Below are positions 37,134 through 46,426 of a DNA stretch of 64,000 nucleotides, piece after piece. Each line of letters starts with the position of its first letter. Positions within the stretch are counted from its first letter, which is position 1. This stretch comes from Deltaproteobacteria bacterium IMCC39524 (GTDB lineage: Bacteria; Desulfobacterota; Desulfuromonadia; Desulfuromonadales; BM103). The stretch lies in the NCBI GenBank assembly GCA_029667085.1, contig JARUHJ010000001.1, forward strand, positions 806,001 through 870,000, written 5' to 3'. The position numbers and the translations under genes are program-made. The notes beneath the pieces are model-generated. The model made no database searches, had not been told where the DNA came from, and was given only the letters and a program-made list of their open reading frames with translations.

Positions 37134-37658
37134 ATGGCAAGAATATTATTTTCGGTTTTAACTCTGATTCTGTTTTTATCAACGACTGGGCACTCTTACA
37201 TTAGAGACTATTCCAAGGAAAAACATCAGTGGACTTCGCAAGAGAGTAGAGCCTACATTTCCGGCAGAGCTAAATTTGAAGACGGCACACAAGTCATCAA
37301 TTTGTTTGTCGTTGATTTCGATAAAGGCCTTGAATGCAGCCCCATATTTAAAATTGCCTTTATGGATGATTATGAATACGGAGAGGTAGAAAAGACAGTC
37401 CCCATGGATGCCGGGACGATAAAACTGTATATCGACAATAAACTTAGCTACGATGGGCCGATTGTTAACATCATTTATTCAAATGGTATTGAGTTCGGAG
37501 CCGTAATATCGCCTGAGGTGTTAACAAGCCTCTCCAGTGGTGACTACCTGACGGTAGAATTAGTCGACAAGATGGATATCCTGTTTAATCTGAACAACGC
37601 AAAAGAACATATAGATTCAGCGCAAAAAAACTGTTCACAAGGATTAACAACTGAATAG
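37134..37658 (+). CDS. Predicted exported protein, unknown function
   Basis: 174 residues. A signal peptide (ARILFSVLTLILFLSTTGHS) and then a beta-rich soluble domain with two cysteines (C64-type LECSPIF and a C-terminal NCSQ). I do not recognise the family. The sequence has repeated DYEYGE and DAGTIKLYIDN strands. It is a single gene between divergent and convergent neighbours. Likely periplasmic. No cofactor or catalytic motif. Confidence 0.8.
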   Translation: MARILFSVLTLILFLSTTGHSYIRDYSKEKHQWTSQESRAYISGRAKFEDGTQVINLFVVDFDKGLECSPIFKIAFMDDYEYGEVEKTVPMDAGTIKLYIDNKLSYDGPIVNIIYSNGIEFGAVISPEVLTSLSSGDYLTVELVDKMDILFNLNNAKEHIDSAQKNCSQGLTTE

Positions 37659-37810
37659 ATTAATTTTAGAGCCCCCTTGCGGGAAAACCAGGGGCCACGG
37701 GTAAGCAAACAGGTTCACTGGCAGAGAATTATCCCTCGATGACCAGGATCAACTGATTGAAGCCTGGTCGTACAAGGGTATGAGCTGAAAAAACGGGAGC
37801 CCTCTCCTGA

Positions 37811-38515
37811 TTACAGGCCCCGCTCAGCAATCCAGATAGCATGGAGATCACCTTTATTGTCCTGTTCGGGGACGCGGGTTTGTTTTACCTTGAAGCCAAC
37901 CTTCCGCAAACGCTCCATAAAGTTACGGCTCGTCGCAGCCGACCAGACGGCCAGGATCCCTTCCGGCCGCAGAGAATTATAAGCCTCTGTCAAACCATCG
38001 GTTGAATAGAGCCAGTCATTTTTCTTACGGGTCAAGCCATTTGGACCGTTATCGACATCAAGCAGGATCGCATCATAGCTTTTCTTTTGTGAGCGAATAC
38101 GCTTGGCAACATCCCCCTCAAGGATTGTGGTTCGTTTATCCTGTAACGGATGCTCAGCGTATTGGCCAAGAACACCCTTGTTCCAGGCAACCACACCCGG
38201 CACCAGCTCAGCAACCACAACTTCTGCATCCTCCCCAAGATGACGCAACGCGGCTGCCAGCGTAAAACCCATACCAAGGCCACCGATCAGGACCCGTGGC
38301 TGAGTACGGCCTGAGATTTTGCGACAGGCAAGTTCAGCCAAGGCATCCTCAGATTGGTGCGCCCAGGTATTCATCAGGACTCCCGAGCCCTTGATGCTGA
38401 TGGAGTATTCCTCATCGCACTTAAAAAGTTGGAGTTCACCACCATTGCCCGGGATCTCGGCCGTATCAACCAATTCCGCCGCATCCATTGTTTCATCGCT
38501 ATCTATTAAAAGCAT
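37811..38515 (-). CDS. Spermidine-synthase-like methyltransferase-fold protein
   Basis: 234 residues. Rossmann-type fold of spermidine-synthase-like proteins: RVLIGGLGMGFTLAAALRHL, VVVAELVPGVVAWNKG, DAILLDVDNGPNGL and GILAVWSAATSRNFM. It lacks the N-terminal beta domain typical of SpeE and is shorter (SpeE about 290). Known: SpeE uses decarboxylated SAM; many stand-alone relatives are SAM methyltransferases or uncharacterised. No polyamine genes are adjacent. No clear Shine-Dalgarno ahead of the ATG. Confidence 0.88.
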   Translation of the reverse strand: MLLIDSDETMDAAELVDTAEIPGNGGELQLFKCDEEYSISIKGSGVLMNTWAHQSEDALAELACRKISGRTQPRVLIGGLGMGFTLAAALRHLGEDAEVVVAELVPGVVAWNKGVLGQYAEHPLQDKRTTILEGDVAKRIRSQKKSYDAILLDVDNGPNGLTRKKNDWLYSTDGLTEAYNSLRPEGILAVWSAATSRNFMERLRKVGFKVKQTRVPEQDNKGDLHAIWIAERGL

Positions 38516-38630
38516 AAGAATAATCTACTAAATATTGAGAGAAGATTTCAGGGGCCTCTAAATGCAGAGGTTCAAACCTTGAGTTGGAGTAAAAAGCGAC
38601 CATTTCGATTTCGATCACCCCGAAGGATGT

Positions 38631-38636
38631 TATAAT
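38631..38636 (+). promoter_or_regulatory. -10 box upstream of the small Cys protein
   Basis: TATAAT 38 bases before the ATG; the matching -35 position reads ATTTCG, which is poor. Tentative. Confidence 0.35.
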
Positions 38637-38674
38637 CTAGCCATTAAAGTTTATCATTACCACATGGAGGCCTT

Positions 38675-38869
38675 ATGTCTGAAGAAGTAAAAGACGAATG
38701 TAAAGATCCGGCGAGACACCATCTGCATCTCTGTGAGTTGAGGAAACAGGGGCTTAAAGAGGAAGTCGCAGCCCTTATGGTCGATCCGGGACATACCTGT
38801 CACAATTGCAATGGCGTCGCCAGGAATGCTCTGGACCTCTGCAACCCGAGCCCCTTTGCCAAGATATGA
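38675..38869 (+). CDS. Small cysteine-containing protein (putative metal-binding)
   Basis: 64 residues, with GGAGG ahead of the ATG. Five cysteines: C9, C20, and the group CHNC (C42, C45) with C56 (DLCNPSP). The pattern HHLHLCELRKQG ... CHNCNGVARN looks like a small metal-binding or zinc-ribbon-like fold known as a hypothetical protein in Geobacter relatives. It is followed by a strong terminator and is monocistronic. Function unknown. Confidence 0.8.
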   Translation: MSEEVKDECKDPARHHLHLCELRKQGLKEEVAALMVDPGHTCHNCNGVARNALDLCNPSPFAKI

Positions 38870-38924
38870 CTTCAAGAATCAAACAGGATAGACGTCAAAA
38901 CCCATAACAACAAACGATTGCACG

Positions 38925-38956
38925 AAAAGAGCCCCTGCACTCACGGGCTCTTTTTT
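38925..38956. terminator. Bidirectional terminator after the small Cys protein
   Basis: AAAAGAGCCC (38925-38934) pairs with GGGCTCTTTT (38945-38954) followed by TT; T run on the plus strand and A run on the other side, between two convergent genes. Confidence 0.88.
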
Positions 38957-38957
38957 G

Positions 38958-39935
38958 TTACCCACCAAAGGATTCAATGATATCCCGCGCCAGGCGCTCA
39001 CTATAGGCATTCAGCTTCCAGTGTCCGGGGCTCCAGCCTTTCAGGAAACGATGAAAATCGGTCCAGGCCAGGGGGAAAAGAGTTCGCCACTCCTCCTCTA
39101 CCGCTTTTGCTTCAACGGAGGGTTGTCGTCTTGCCAGTGCCTGCTTAAGCTCTGTGAAGTAGCTATCCAGCAACCAGGCTTCTTGTCGCTCACACTCCCC
39201 GTCAGCCAGGCAACTGCCGATGAAGTAGGCGATGTCCTTCATCCCGCAACCACCGCCAACATATTGGAAATCGACCGCAGCAACCTGTTCTCCGCTTTCA
39301 GAAAAACAGAAGTTGGCGAGCTTTGCATCACCGTGGACAAATGTCTGGTAGCGGCTTTCCCGCAAGAGTCGGTCGATCGCTTTCGCTGCTTGCTTCAGAG
39401 GAAGGTCAGCGAGAGCCTCAAGTTCATCAGGACGCGTATCGAGATGCCAATAAGTCCCTTGCTCCCACAAGCCATCCGGCTTGCAGCCCATGAAAGTTGC
39501 GTGAAAGTTGGCCAGCCAACGCAGACAGGCCAGAATTTCCTGTTCTCCAACACTCTGCCTGCGAACTAAAAAACCAGCTTCATCCAGATCTTCAAGAACC
39601 ATGAAGGTTTCTTCGTCGCGAGTCTCAAGGGCCAGGCATTGGGGGATCCGGCACCCTTCATCGCATCGGTCACTCCAGCTGGCGTACCAGGCGCTCTCCA
39701 CTTCGTAGGAGCGCAGCTTCCTCAAGTGTGACCGGTTGGTGTTCCATCCGCGGGGATGATCTCCCTGTTCGGCAACATGAACATGTTTGACCACGACCCG
39801 CTCGCGTTCTGCACCGGACAAACTGTAGCGGCGGATAGTCCCGTAGCCACTCCAAAGCTCCTGGATCACTACGATGAGTTCAATATCACTGGCGCCCGTG
39901 GCTTGCTTGATTATGTCGGGAAAATCTTTATGCAT
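38958..39935 (-). CDS. Aminoglycoside/choline-kinase-like phosphotransferase
   Basis: 325 residues with a protein-kinase-like fold: [10 protein letters not shown] (ATP-binding Lys strand), [26 protein letters not shown] (catalytic HxDxxxxN) and [21 protein letters not shown] (metal-binding Asp), as in ecdysteroid-kinase-like and choline/ethanolamine-kinase groups. Known: transfers phosphate from ATP to small alcohols or amines. Substrate not predictable here and no pathway neighbours. Cytoplasmic. Single gene. Confidence 0.9.
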   Translation of the reverse strand: MHKDFPDIIKQATGASDIELIVVIQELWSGYGTIRRYSLSGAERERVVVKHVHVAEQGDHPRGWNTNRSHLRKLRSYEVESAWYASWSDRCDEGCRIPQCLALETRDEETFMVLEDLDEAGFLVRRQSVGEQEILACLRWLANFHATFMGCKPDGLWEQGTYWHLDTRPDELEALADLPLKQAAKAIDRLLRESRYQTFVHGDAKLANFCFSESGEQVAAVDFQYVGGGCGMKDIAYFIGSCLADGECERQEAWLLDSYFTELKQALARRQPSVEAKAVEEEWRTLFPLAWTDFHRFLKGWSPGHWKLNAYSERLARDIIESFGG

Positions 39936-40161
39936 GGTCTATATGCGATTCGTTGGTGAATTTTGCGTTCAGTGTATTTCCAGATTTAAAGAAGTCAGGA
40001 CTTTATATCATAAACAGGAGACCATATTTATCATCTCTTAAACAATGAGATTAAAGCTCACCTGTTATGCAGAAACCAGCAGAATTAAGTCTCTGTTATA
40101 ATGACGTTGTTTGCTAACATCACCGAGCAACAGGATTACAATTCATGCAGGGAGCCATCTT

Positions 40162-40620
40162 ATGTCAGCACATAAAAGAGTTTTTTATTTATTAATATTG
40201 GCTGTCCTGTCTACAGCTATCCTCTTTTCCGCGGCAATACCTTCACATGCAGAGCTTGAGCAATGTGGCGTGTTGGACCCTTCATATCGCCCTGATCCTG
40301 CTGCCATCGCAACACTACAACAGGTTGCGCAACCAACTGAGATTGTTGTCTTCTACGGGGCATGGTGTACAGACAGCCATCGTGAAATTCCACGTTTCCT
40401 TAAAATTATCGAAACAGTGGATAATCAGAAGATTACCGTAACAGACTACGGTGTTAACCGCCAAAAGCAGGACGAATTAGGCAAGTTTGAAATATACGGC
40501 ATTGAGTTCGTGCCGACATTTATTGTAATTCGCAACGGCATTGAACTCGGGAGAATTGTTGAGCGTCCCGACAGATCTTTGGCAGAGGATCTTGCTGCGA
40601 TCATGTCTTCTGAAAACTGA
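40162..40620 (+). CDS. Exported thioredoxin-like protein with CxxS motif
   Basis: 152 residues from an ATG with GGGAG seven bases upstream; a longer reading would extend the N-terminus before the signal peptide (residues 1-30, ending PSHAE). The thioredoxin-like domain carries GAWCTDSHREIPRF: Cys69 and Ser72, so only one thiol of the usual CxxC remains. A cis-proline follows in EFVPTFIVI. An extra cysteine is at 35. Known: monothiol CxxS proteins can work as isomerases or by glutathionylation. Likely periplasmic. It ends with a terminator. Confidence 0.88.
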   Translation: MSAHKRVFYLLILAVLSTAILFSAAIPSHAELEQCGVLDPSYRPDPAAIATLQQVAQPTEIVVFYGAWCTDSHREIPRFLKIIETVDNQKITVTDYGVNRQKQDELGKFEIYGIEFVPTFIVIRNGIELGRIVERPDRSLAEDLAAIMSSEN

Positions 40621-40632
40621 TGTCGTTACAAG

Positions 40633-40664
40633 AAAAAAGGCCCTCAAAACAGAACGCCTTTTTT
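40633..40664 (+). terminator. Terminator after the thioredoxin-like gene
   Basis: AAAAAAGGC (40633-40641) pairs with GCCTTTTTT (40656-40664) with a 14-base loop. The T run supports plus-strand termination, and the A run would also serve the convergent dehydrogenase gene. Confidence 0.75.
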
Positions 40665-40683
40665 GAATACTCTTTTTAAGTGG

Positions 40684-42024
40684 TTAGCGACTCAAAACAC
40701 GAACTTGCGAAAATTGACGATGACCTTCAGGCGAGCCATGGAATCCAAAGCCACTCTGTTTGGCACCAACCCATGGCGCTTCACCTGAGCCGCCCACCCC
40801 CTGGTTGACACCGATCATGCCTGTTTCCAACTGCTCAGCGACAGACACAGCCTCTTTACCACCAAAGACAACAGCCCCCAAACCATAAGTCGAGTTATTG
40901 GCTCTTTCTACTGCCTCCTCGATAGCTGCATACTTGCTTATAGCAACAACCGGACCGAAGGTTTCCCCTTGTTCCATCAGCATATCTGTCGTCATGTCAC
41001 TGATGACGGTGGGGTTGATATAACGCTCCGGTTGTTCTGATCCACCCAAAAGCACCCTGGCGCCTTTTTGCTCTGCATCACGAAGATGTTCGATGATCTT
41101 GCGATGTTGGTCAGCATTGATGATGGGCCCGATGTTGACGTTCGCCATATCCCAGGGACCTGTCTGATAACGTGAAGCGAACTCGACCACGTGTTCCTCA
41201 AACGGGCCTGCAACCTTCTCATCGACATAAATACGCTCTGTCGAAATACACATTTGCCCGGCATTTTCAAAACTGCTCGCAACAGCAAAGCGGGCAGCAG
41301 CCGCAATGTCAGCGTCGTGCATAACAATCATCGGATCGTTGCCACCAAGTTCCATGACCAGGCGCTTCAACTGCCCTGAAGCACGGGCCATGATATCTTT
41401 ACCAGCCGCTTGCGAACCGGTAAAGGCAATCATGTTGACATTGCTCTCAACCAGCGCCTTACCCTGTTCACCATCGCCATGGATAATTTGCAGGACGTGT
41501 TGCGGAAGAACAGTATTTAGCAGGTCGACAAGAGCCTGAGCGATAAGAGGCGTCTCTTCAGAGGGTTTGAACACCACTGTATTCCCGGCGACCAGCGCAG
41601 GAACCATGAGATTTTTAGCCATCGCCAAGGGATAATTCCAGGGGGAGATAACCACGACAACACCGAGTGGCTGATAATCAATCTGCGTGCCTCCACCAAG
41701 ATCACGCGTCTTAAGAGCGTCCATTGCTGATTGTGCAAGGGAAACGCCCCCATACACAGTGCTGCCCACTTCACCGGTAGAGCGGCGAAGATCCTTACCC
41801 ATTTCTTTGCTCATGAGCACAGCCAACTCATCCACATGTGGTTCAACCTGCGAAAAGGCCTTTTTAAGAAGATCAACACGAGAGACCATACTCAGTTTGC
41901 GCCAGCTTTTGTATGCCTCACGCGCCTGAGAGACGACAACATCAACGTCCTCCACGCTTGCAACCGGAAGCTCACCTAACAGTTCACCATTGCTGGGATC
42001 GTACGATGCCAATAGTTTTTCCAT
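40684..42024 (-). CDS. Aldehyde dehydrogenase, succinate-semialdehyde dehydrogenase type
   Basis: 446 residues, a little shorter than GabD (482). Motifs: SPWNYPLAMAKN, FTGSQAAGKDIMARA, general base E226 in MELGGND, catalytic Cys259 in NAGQMCISTERI, and EQGETFGPVVAI. Known: oxidises succinate semialdehyde or similar aldehydes with NAD(P). GGAG is upstream of the ATG. It lies downstream of a perfect inverted repeat and of the radical SAM gene, but the pathway context is unclear; substrate is a family-level guess. Confidence 0.93.
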   Translation of the reverse strand: MEKLLASYDPSNGELLGELPVASVEDVDVVVSQAREAYKSWRKLSMVSRVDLLKKAFSQVEPHVDELAVLMSKEMGKDLRRSTGEVGSTVYGGVSLAQSAMDALKTRDLGGGTQIDYQPLGVVVVISPWNYPLAMAKNLMVPALVAGNTVVFKPSEETPLIAQALVDLLNTVLPQHVLQIIHGDGEQGKALVESNVNMIAFTGSQAAGKDIMARASGQLKRLVMELGGNDPMIVMHDADIAAAARFAVASSFENAGQMCISTERIYVDEKVAGPFEEHVVEFASRYQTGPWDMANVNIGPIINADQHRKIIEHLRDAEQKGARVLLGGSEQPERYINPTVISDMTTDMLMEQGETFGPVVAISKYAAIEEAVERANNSTYGLGAVVFGGKEAVSVAEQLETGMIGVNQGVGGSGEAPWVGAKQSGFGFHGSPEGHRQFSQVRVLSR

Positions 42025-42048
42025 TCAAATCTCCTCACAGTCTGACAT

Positions 42049-42083
42049 AAATCGGTGACACTTTACCAATGTGTCACCGATTT
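42049..42083. repeat. 13-bp perfect inverted repeat between radical SAM and dehydrogenase genes
   Basis: AAATCGGTGACAC (42049-42061), 9-base loop, GTGTCACCGATTT (42071-42083). It starts 25 bases before the dehydrogenase ATG and ends three bases from the radical SAM stop. It may be a terminator without a long T run or an operator for the dehydrogenase. Confidence 0.7.
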
Positions 42084-42085
42084 AC

Positions 42086-43240
42086 TCAGATAAACTGTTT
42101 CATCATTTCTAAAGTAAAATCATCGACATTGTCTAAGGTGACACGATGTGCGGTACGCGCTTTTTCAGCATGATTGCGTAGCTCAGAATCGTGCAGGTCT
42201 TCTAGTTTTGAGAAGATGCCCGTACGTCTACCAACCATGTAGATCAACTGTTCTTCAGGCGGCATCGCAAGAAAAGTTCTGAGGGGTGCCGTCATCCGCC
42301 CCTGGTCTTCCGGTAAACGCCCCTCCACCTCCTGAAACAAGTTCAGGATATGATCACTTTTCACCGTACTGGTAATGCCGTTGAGGTTATCAAGTAACAG
42401 CAGGAGTTCTTCAGCCATCGGCACATCGCCTGGCTTGATAAATGCCCCCGACTGAAAATCTTTGTAGAGCTCAATATTTTCCGGAAGTCCCAGAGTTCGA
42501 ATGCGAATAAAATCGGGATTGATCTGATTCAGGGCATCAGCTGTTTCCAGTGCATTTTTCCTTGATAATGTCACCCCTCCCAGGCCAGGCATGAAATATT
42601 CGGAAAGCTCAATGCCGGCACGTTTCACTTTTTGGCCGGCAATAATGTGCGTCTTTTTATCAACCCCTTTTTTCACAAAATCGAGCACCTCGTCACAAGC
42701 TGACTCCATACCGATGTGAATCCTGTTCAAGCCAGCAGCAGCGATACGAGCCATATCGTCATCACTGATACGGGCGATGGTATGAGAACGTGCGTAAGAC
42801 GTGACCCTCTCCACCTGAGGAAAGGATTTCTGCACATGCTTGAGAATTTCAACAAGATCATCGGGTTGAATAATCAGAGTATTGGCGTCCTGTAGAAAGA
42901 TCGATTGCATCCCCCCTTGGACCCAGATCAAAGCAGCATGCAAAGCCATCCGGTCGCTTTCTGGCTGCCCTGCCATAAGGTTCATGTACTGACGATGCGC
43001 TGCTCCGTCAGATTGAGCCATGATTTTTTGAATTTCATCGACATAATGACGAATCACATCGATGTCTTTGATAATGTGACTTACAGGGCGGAAGCTGAAT
43101 TTCTGGCCCTTGTACAGGCCACAGAAGGTGCAATTGTTCCATGGGCAATTCCTGGTAATTCTGAGCATCAAGCTTTTTGCTTCACTAGGTGGTCGAATTG
43201 GCCCAAGTTCAAACCCTTCGTATTCCTCACAGGTTTTCAT
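42086..43240 (-). CDS. Radical SAM protein
   Basis: 384 residues. The cluster motif is near the N-terminus (CPWNNCTFCGLYKGQKFSFR, Cx4CxxC), followed by a TIM-barrel with a Gly-rich stretch (MPGLGGVTLSRKNALE), and a later helical domain (LLLLLDNLNGITS). The unusual Cx4CxxC spacing matches a subset of radical SAM proteins of unknown function. Known: uses SAM to generate a 5'-deoxyadenosyl radical. AAGGAAG upstream of the ATG. It is 39 bases after the hotdog protein gene and likely co-transcribed. Confidence 0.9.
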   Translation of the reverse strand: MKTCEEYEGFELGPIRPPSEAKSLMLRITRNCPWNNCTFCGLYKGQKFSFRPVSHIIKDIDVIRHYVDEIQKIMAQSDGAAHRQYMNLMAGQPESDRMALHAALIWVQGGMQSIFLQDANTLIIQPDDLVEILKHVQKSFPQVERVTSYARSHTIARISDDDMARIAAAGLNRIHIGMESACDEVLDFVKKGVDKKTHIIAGQKVKRAGIELSEYFMPGLGGVTLSRKNALETADALNQINPDFIRIRTLGLPENIELYKDFQSGAFIKPGDVPMAEELLLLLDNLNGITSTVKSDHILNLFQEVEGRLPEDQGRMTAPLRTFLAMPPEEQLIYMVGRRTGIFSKLEDLHDSELRNHAEKARTAHRVTLDNVDDFTLEMMKQFI

Positions 43241-43279
43241 ATGTTTGCTTCCTTTTCACCCTGCTCGTCCACATAAAGG

Positions 43280-43690
43280 TCAAAGACTTTGCACATACCA
43301 TGTAAAGCAACCAGAGCTCGTCACCTTCCCCTCATCGTCCTTGACTGAGACATCAATGACGATGAGAGCGCGTCCTTTTTTCTTAAAATGTTGCATAAAC
43401 TTAGTGACGGCCTTTTGGGACACTTCAGGGAATGCAGAAATACTTCTTTGGGCGGGGCTTTTAAACTTGAAACGCGAATCTCTCAATACAGGAAGTACCT
43501 TACCAACCAGTTCAGGGAAAAGCTGCTGCATGTAATCACCAGTGGCCAACTCTGCCAAAGAGTACTGGGCGCTCGCGGCAATCGTTTGCAGGTGGTTGTA
43601 GAGGCTTTCATCAAAGGTCAGCTCAAGAACCCCTGAATCAGACTTTTTTAAGCCGATAGTTCTTGCAAAGGGGATTTCTATGATTTCCAT
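43280..43690 (-). CDS. Hotdog-fold protein, PaaI/DUF4442-type thioesterase-like
   Basis: 136 residues with a hotdog pattern: helix IAASAQYSLAELATGDY, then VGKVLPVLRDSRFKFKSPA, and a final strand KGRALIVIDVSVKDDEGK followed by FTWYVQSL. Known: such folds often hydrolyse acyl-CoA or acyl-ACP. Active-site residues are not certain. GAGG is upstream of the ATG. It lies just upstream of the radical SAM gene; no acyl-CoA pathway is nearby. Confidence 0.8.
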   Translation of the reverse strand: MEIIEIPFARTIGLKKSDSGVLELTFDESLYNHLQTIAASAQYSLAELATGDYMQQLFPELVGKVLPVLRDSRFKFKSPAQRSISAFPEVSQKAVTKFMQHFKKKGRALIVIDVSVKDDEGKVTSSGCFTWYVQSL

Positions 43691-43761
43691 AAAAGCCTCT
43701 TTCTTATCTTTTCCTGCATCATCTCGTATTGAGCTCTTCCGAGTCAGGTCTTTTTTCAGTT

Positions 43762-44235
43762 CTACTGTCTTGCAACTCCCTGCAGTGAGATCTTGCCTTC
43801 TTTAACAACATGAATCCTCGGCCGGAAGCTGCCAATATCGAGTTTTGCATCAAGCTTGTAATCAAAAGTCTCCTGCTGTGATTGTAACAAACCAGCGAAC
43901 AGACCGATGCTGTTGAGAAGATCAGCAGTCGCGATCAGGACAACATCACCTTCTCCATAGGCCTCAATCGTTGGCAGGTTGTTTGAGACCCCGGTCAGAA
44001 CTTTGTGCCCTTCAAGGGTAACAGAGTAGACAAGGCCATCGAGCTTGAGAGAAGAACGGTTCGGGTTAACGATATGCAATCCAATCTCGAATTTAGGGAC
44101 CGCTCCTTCTGAAGGGAGGACACGAAAAGAGGTGATCCCCACAGTCGGTGTTTCAAAGCCCGGCTCCAGGCTAACACAACCGATAGCGGTGATGAAGAGG
44201 GCTATACAGACGACAAGTTTGGAAAATCTGGTCAT
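43762..44235 (-). CDS. LEA14-like (WHy domain) lipoprotein
   Basis: 157 residues from an ATG with AAGGAG six bases upstream; longer readings would overlap the helicase gene. Signal peptide with lipobox TAIGC, then an immunoglobulin-like WHy/LEA2 domain (VPKFEIGLHIVNPNRSSLKLDG, LVYSVTLEGHKVLTGVSNN, IEAYGEGDVV). Known: LEA14-like lipoproteins are linked to stress and envelope stability in bacteria, but roles are unclear. Single gene. Confidence 0.9.
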   Translation of the reverse strand: MTRFSKLVVCIALFITAIGCVSLEPGFETPTVGITSFRVLPSEGAVPKFEIGLHIVNPNRSSLKLDGLVYSVTLEGHKVLTGVSNNLPTIEAYGEGDVVLIATADLLNSIGLFAGLLQSQQETFDYKLDAKLDIGSFRPRIHVVKEGKISLQGVARQ

Positions 44236-44362
44236 GATTATCTCCTTAGTGCCGCCCTGAGTAGACAGACATTGAGTCATAATAGCAATTGTAAGGCACT
44301 GAAACCACCATTGCCTACAAGAACAAGCATTATTGATGGCTCGGCAACCGGGAACAAAAAGG

Positions 44363-46285
44363 CTAAGCAGATAAAAGTGGTGAAAGAGATTCGTTGTGAT
44401 AGACGGCCAAGCGGTCACTGGCACGGGTGATAGCGACATAAAGCAGGTTTTTCCCCAGGTCGGTTACCGGATAAGCCCGCTGCGTCGGATTCCAGAGGAT
44501 CACTCCTGAGAACTCCAGGCCTTTCACCTGGTGCGCATTGGTGATGAGAATACCCGGTTCGAAAGAAAGATCTGCGGTCTGTAGCCGCACTCCCCGCAAA
44601 TCTCTCAAGGCAGCGTAAACCGTTTCGGCCTCATGTTTAAATCGGCATATGATCGCGGTCAGACTGCTTTTTTCGCGTTCCAGCAACACGCCCACTGATC
44701 GCCGCAACTGGCTGAGTGCATCGAATTGAGTGGCAAAGTCATGAAAACGCGGTTCCGGCCCTTTGTTGACAACCTTACCTACGGGTCGTCCGGAGACCCT
44801 CGAAGCCAAGGCCATGATTTGACGTGTAGAGCGATAGCTGATATTCAGCTCACCCGAAGAAAGCCCGGCATTCTGCAATTCCATCTGAAAAGCAGAGAAA
44901 CCGGCCGAGTCGACAAAATCGTGAATTTTTTGTTTTTCATCGGCGCAAACCGTCAGGCTTCGCCGCTGGGTGGTGGCAAACATGAGGGCGTGGAGTTCGA
45001 CCAGCGAGAGATCCTGCGCCTCATCCACCAGCACATGATCATACCAACCAAGCGCATCGGCCAGTTCCATGCCCGGTTTACGTAGTTGGCCAAGAAGAAT
45101 CAGCACTCCGGCATCGTCAAAAGCAATCTCTGTGCTGTCACCCGCTAAAAGTCTGCGTCCCTGTCGACCGAGCGCATCAAGATTTGATAAATCCCCATAG
45201 TGCCGTCGCCACAAAGCCGATTCGGCATAAAACGCGCCAAGGTCTTCGAGGAGCGAGTCCGGGCCAGGAGTCTTTACATAATCAAGTAGAGCAGCATAGA
45301 TCCCAGAGCTTTTTTTCAAGGTGGTGAGCCCACCCTCACCCGTAGAGGTAAAGCTAACCTTGATACCAAGGGAGCGCATCGCTTTAACCGCCCAGGAATG
45401 GAAAGTCTCAACCGGCAGTTGATTGGTCAGTAGATCGACCGAGGTCTTCTTGACATAGTTGCGCAGCGACTTGTTAAACATCACCACCAGGCAGCGTTGC
45501 GCCCGGAAACGTTCTGGCTGGTTGAAAATCAGGAAAGAAAGCCGATGCAGAGCCACCGTCGTTTTGCCACAACCTGCGCCACCGGTCAGATAGAGGCAGC
45601 CTTCATTCTTGCGGGTGATCAGTGCAAACTGCTCCGGTGTAATCAGGGAGACAATATCGACCATGCGGTGATCACCGCAGATCTCCTTTTTAGCCACGCT
45701 GGAGTTTTGATGCGCTGGCTCACCCCAATCACCGTCTCGTTTTTCGAATGCGCCGGCCCCGGTCTGCAGGGAAAGCAACTCGCGCCTGGAAATGCCATAG
45801 GCAATCTTCTTTTCAATCGTTCCGCTGCGCTCCCGATCGCCGATATCGTCTTCGTACTCTTCCCCCTCCTCCCATTCGTAATAAAGTTTGGAGATCTGGG
45901 CTTTTCGCCAGTCGGTGACCATCACCTTTGAACCGACCATCAAGCTCTGCTTGCCGAGAAGTATATGCCTGCGGCCGATTTTGGGGTCGTCGTCGCAAAT
46001 CGCGATGCCGGCCAGATAAGGCGACGCCATCTGCTCAAAGGGAATAAGGTATTTCGCTGGATCGTACTGGGAAAGGTTCTCTATCTCGAGCGTTATCTTA
46101 TCTATTTCGCGGGGATTGTTGCTGTTGAGGCGATCGGCTTTTAAAACCCGTATTTTTTGATAATGGCTGCTTAATTGTTCCTTGCGCTCCCGTCCGTAAC
46201 GGTCTGCCGCTGCACAAATCGCGACGAGTCGCTGCTCTTCTTCAGAGACAAAAGCCGTTATCGCGGAATCAAGGGTGTCTTGCAT
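44363..46285 (-). CDS. HelD-like (DNA helicase IV type) UvrD-family helicase
   Basis: 640 residues. N-terminal coiled coil (about 1-90), a short SH3-like segment, then superfamily 1 motifs: GGAGCGKTTVALHRLSFLI, HVLVDEAQDLSLVE, LNISYRSTRQIMAL, ITNAHQVKGLEFSGVILW and LLYVAITRASDRLAVY. Known: HelD-type proteins either unwind DNA or remove RNA polymerase from DNA. The N-terminal coiled coil with a short Trp-rich strand resembles HelD. Weak Shine-Dalgarno (GAGAG). Single gene. Confidence 0.9.
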   Translation of the reverse strand: MQDTLDSAITAFVSEEEQRLVAICAAADRYGRERKEQLSSHYQKIRVLKADRLNSNNPREIDKITLEIENLSQYDPAKYLIPFEQMASPYLAGIAICDDDPKIGRRHILLGKQSLMVGSKVMVTDWRKAQISKLYYEWEEGEEYEDDIGDRERSGTIEKKIAYGISRRELLSLQTGAGAFEKRDGDWGEPAHQNSSVAKKEICGDHRMVDIVSLITPEQFALITRKNEGCLYLTGGAGCGKTTVALHRLSFLIFNQPERFRAQRCLVVMFNKSLRNYVKKTSVDLLTNQLPVETFHSWAVKAMRSLGIKVSFTSTGEGGLTTLKKSSGIYAALLDYVKTPGPDSLLEDLGAFYAESALWRRHYGDLSNLDALGRQGRRLLAGDSTEIAFDDAGVLILLGQLRKPGMELADALGWYDHVLVDEAQDLSLVELHALMFATTQRRSLTVCADEKQKIHDFVDSAGFSAFQMELQNAGLSSGELNISYRSTRQIMALASRVSGRPVGKVVNKGPEPRFHDFATQFDALSQLRRSVGVLLEREKSSLTAIICRFKHEAETVYAALRDLRGVRLQTADLSFEPGILITNAHQVKGLEFSGVILWNPTQRAYPVTDLGKNLLYVAITRASDRLAVYHNESLSPLLSA

Positions 46286-46426
46286 GTTGCTCTCGATAAT
46301 TGGAAGGGATCACTCGCAAAAAAGAGCTTCGGAGAGTAGCTGTTTTGAATCGGAACTTCAACCACCTTATTAAACAACTGCAAAGAGGAAGGATTGGTGA
46401 CGTTACCCTAGAAAGATCTCTGATAT

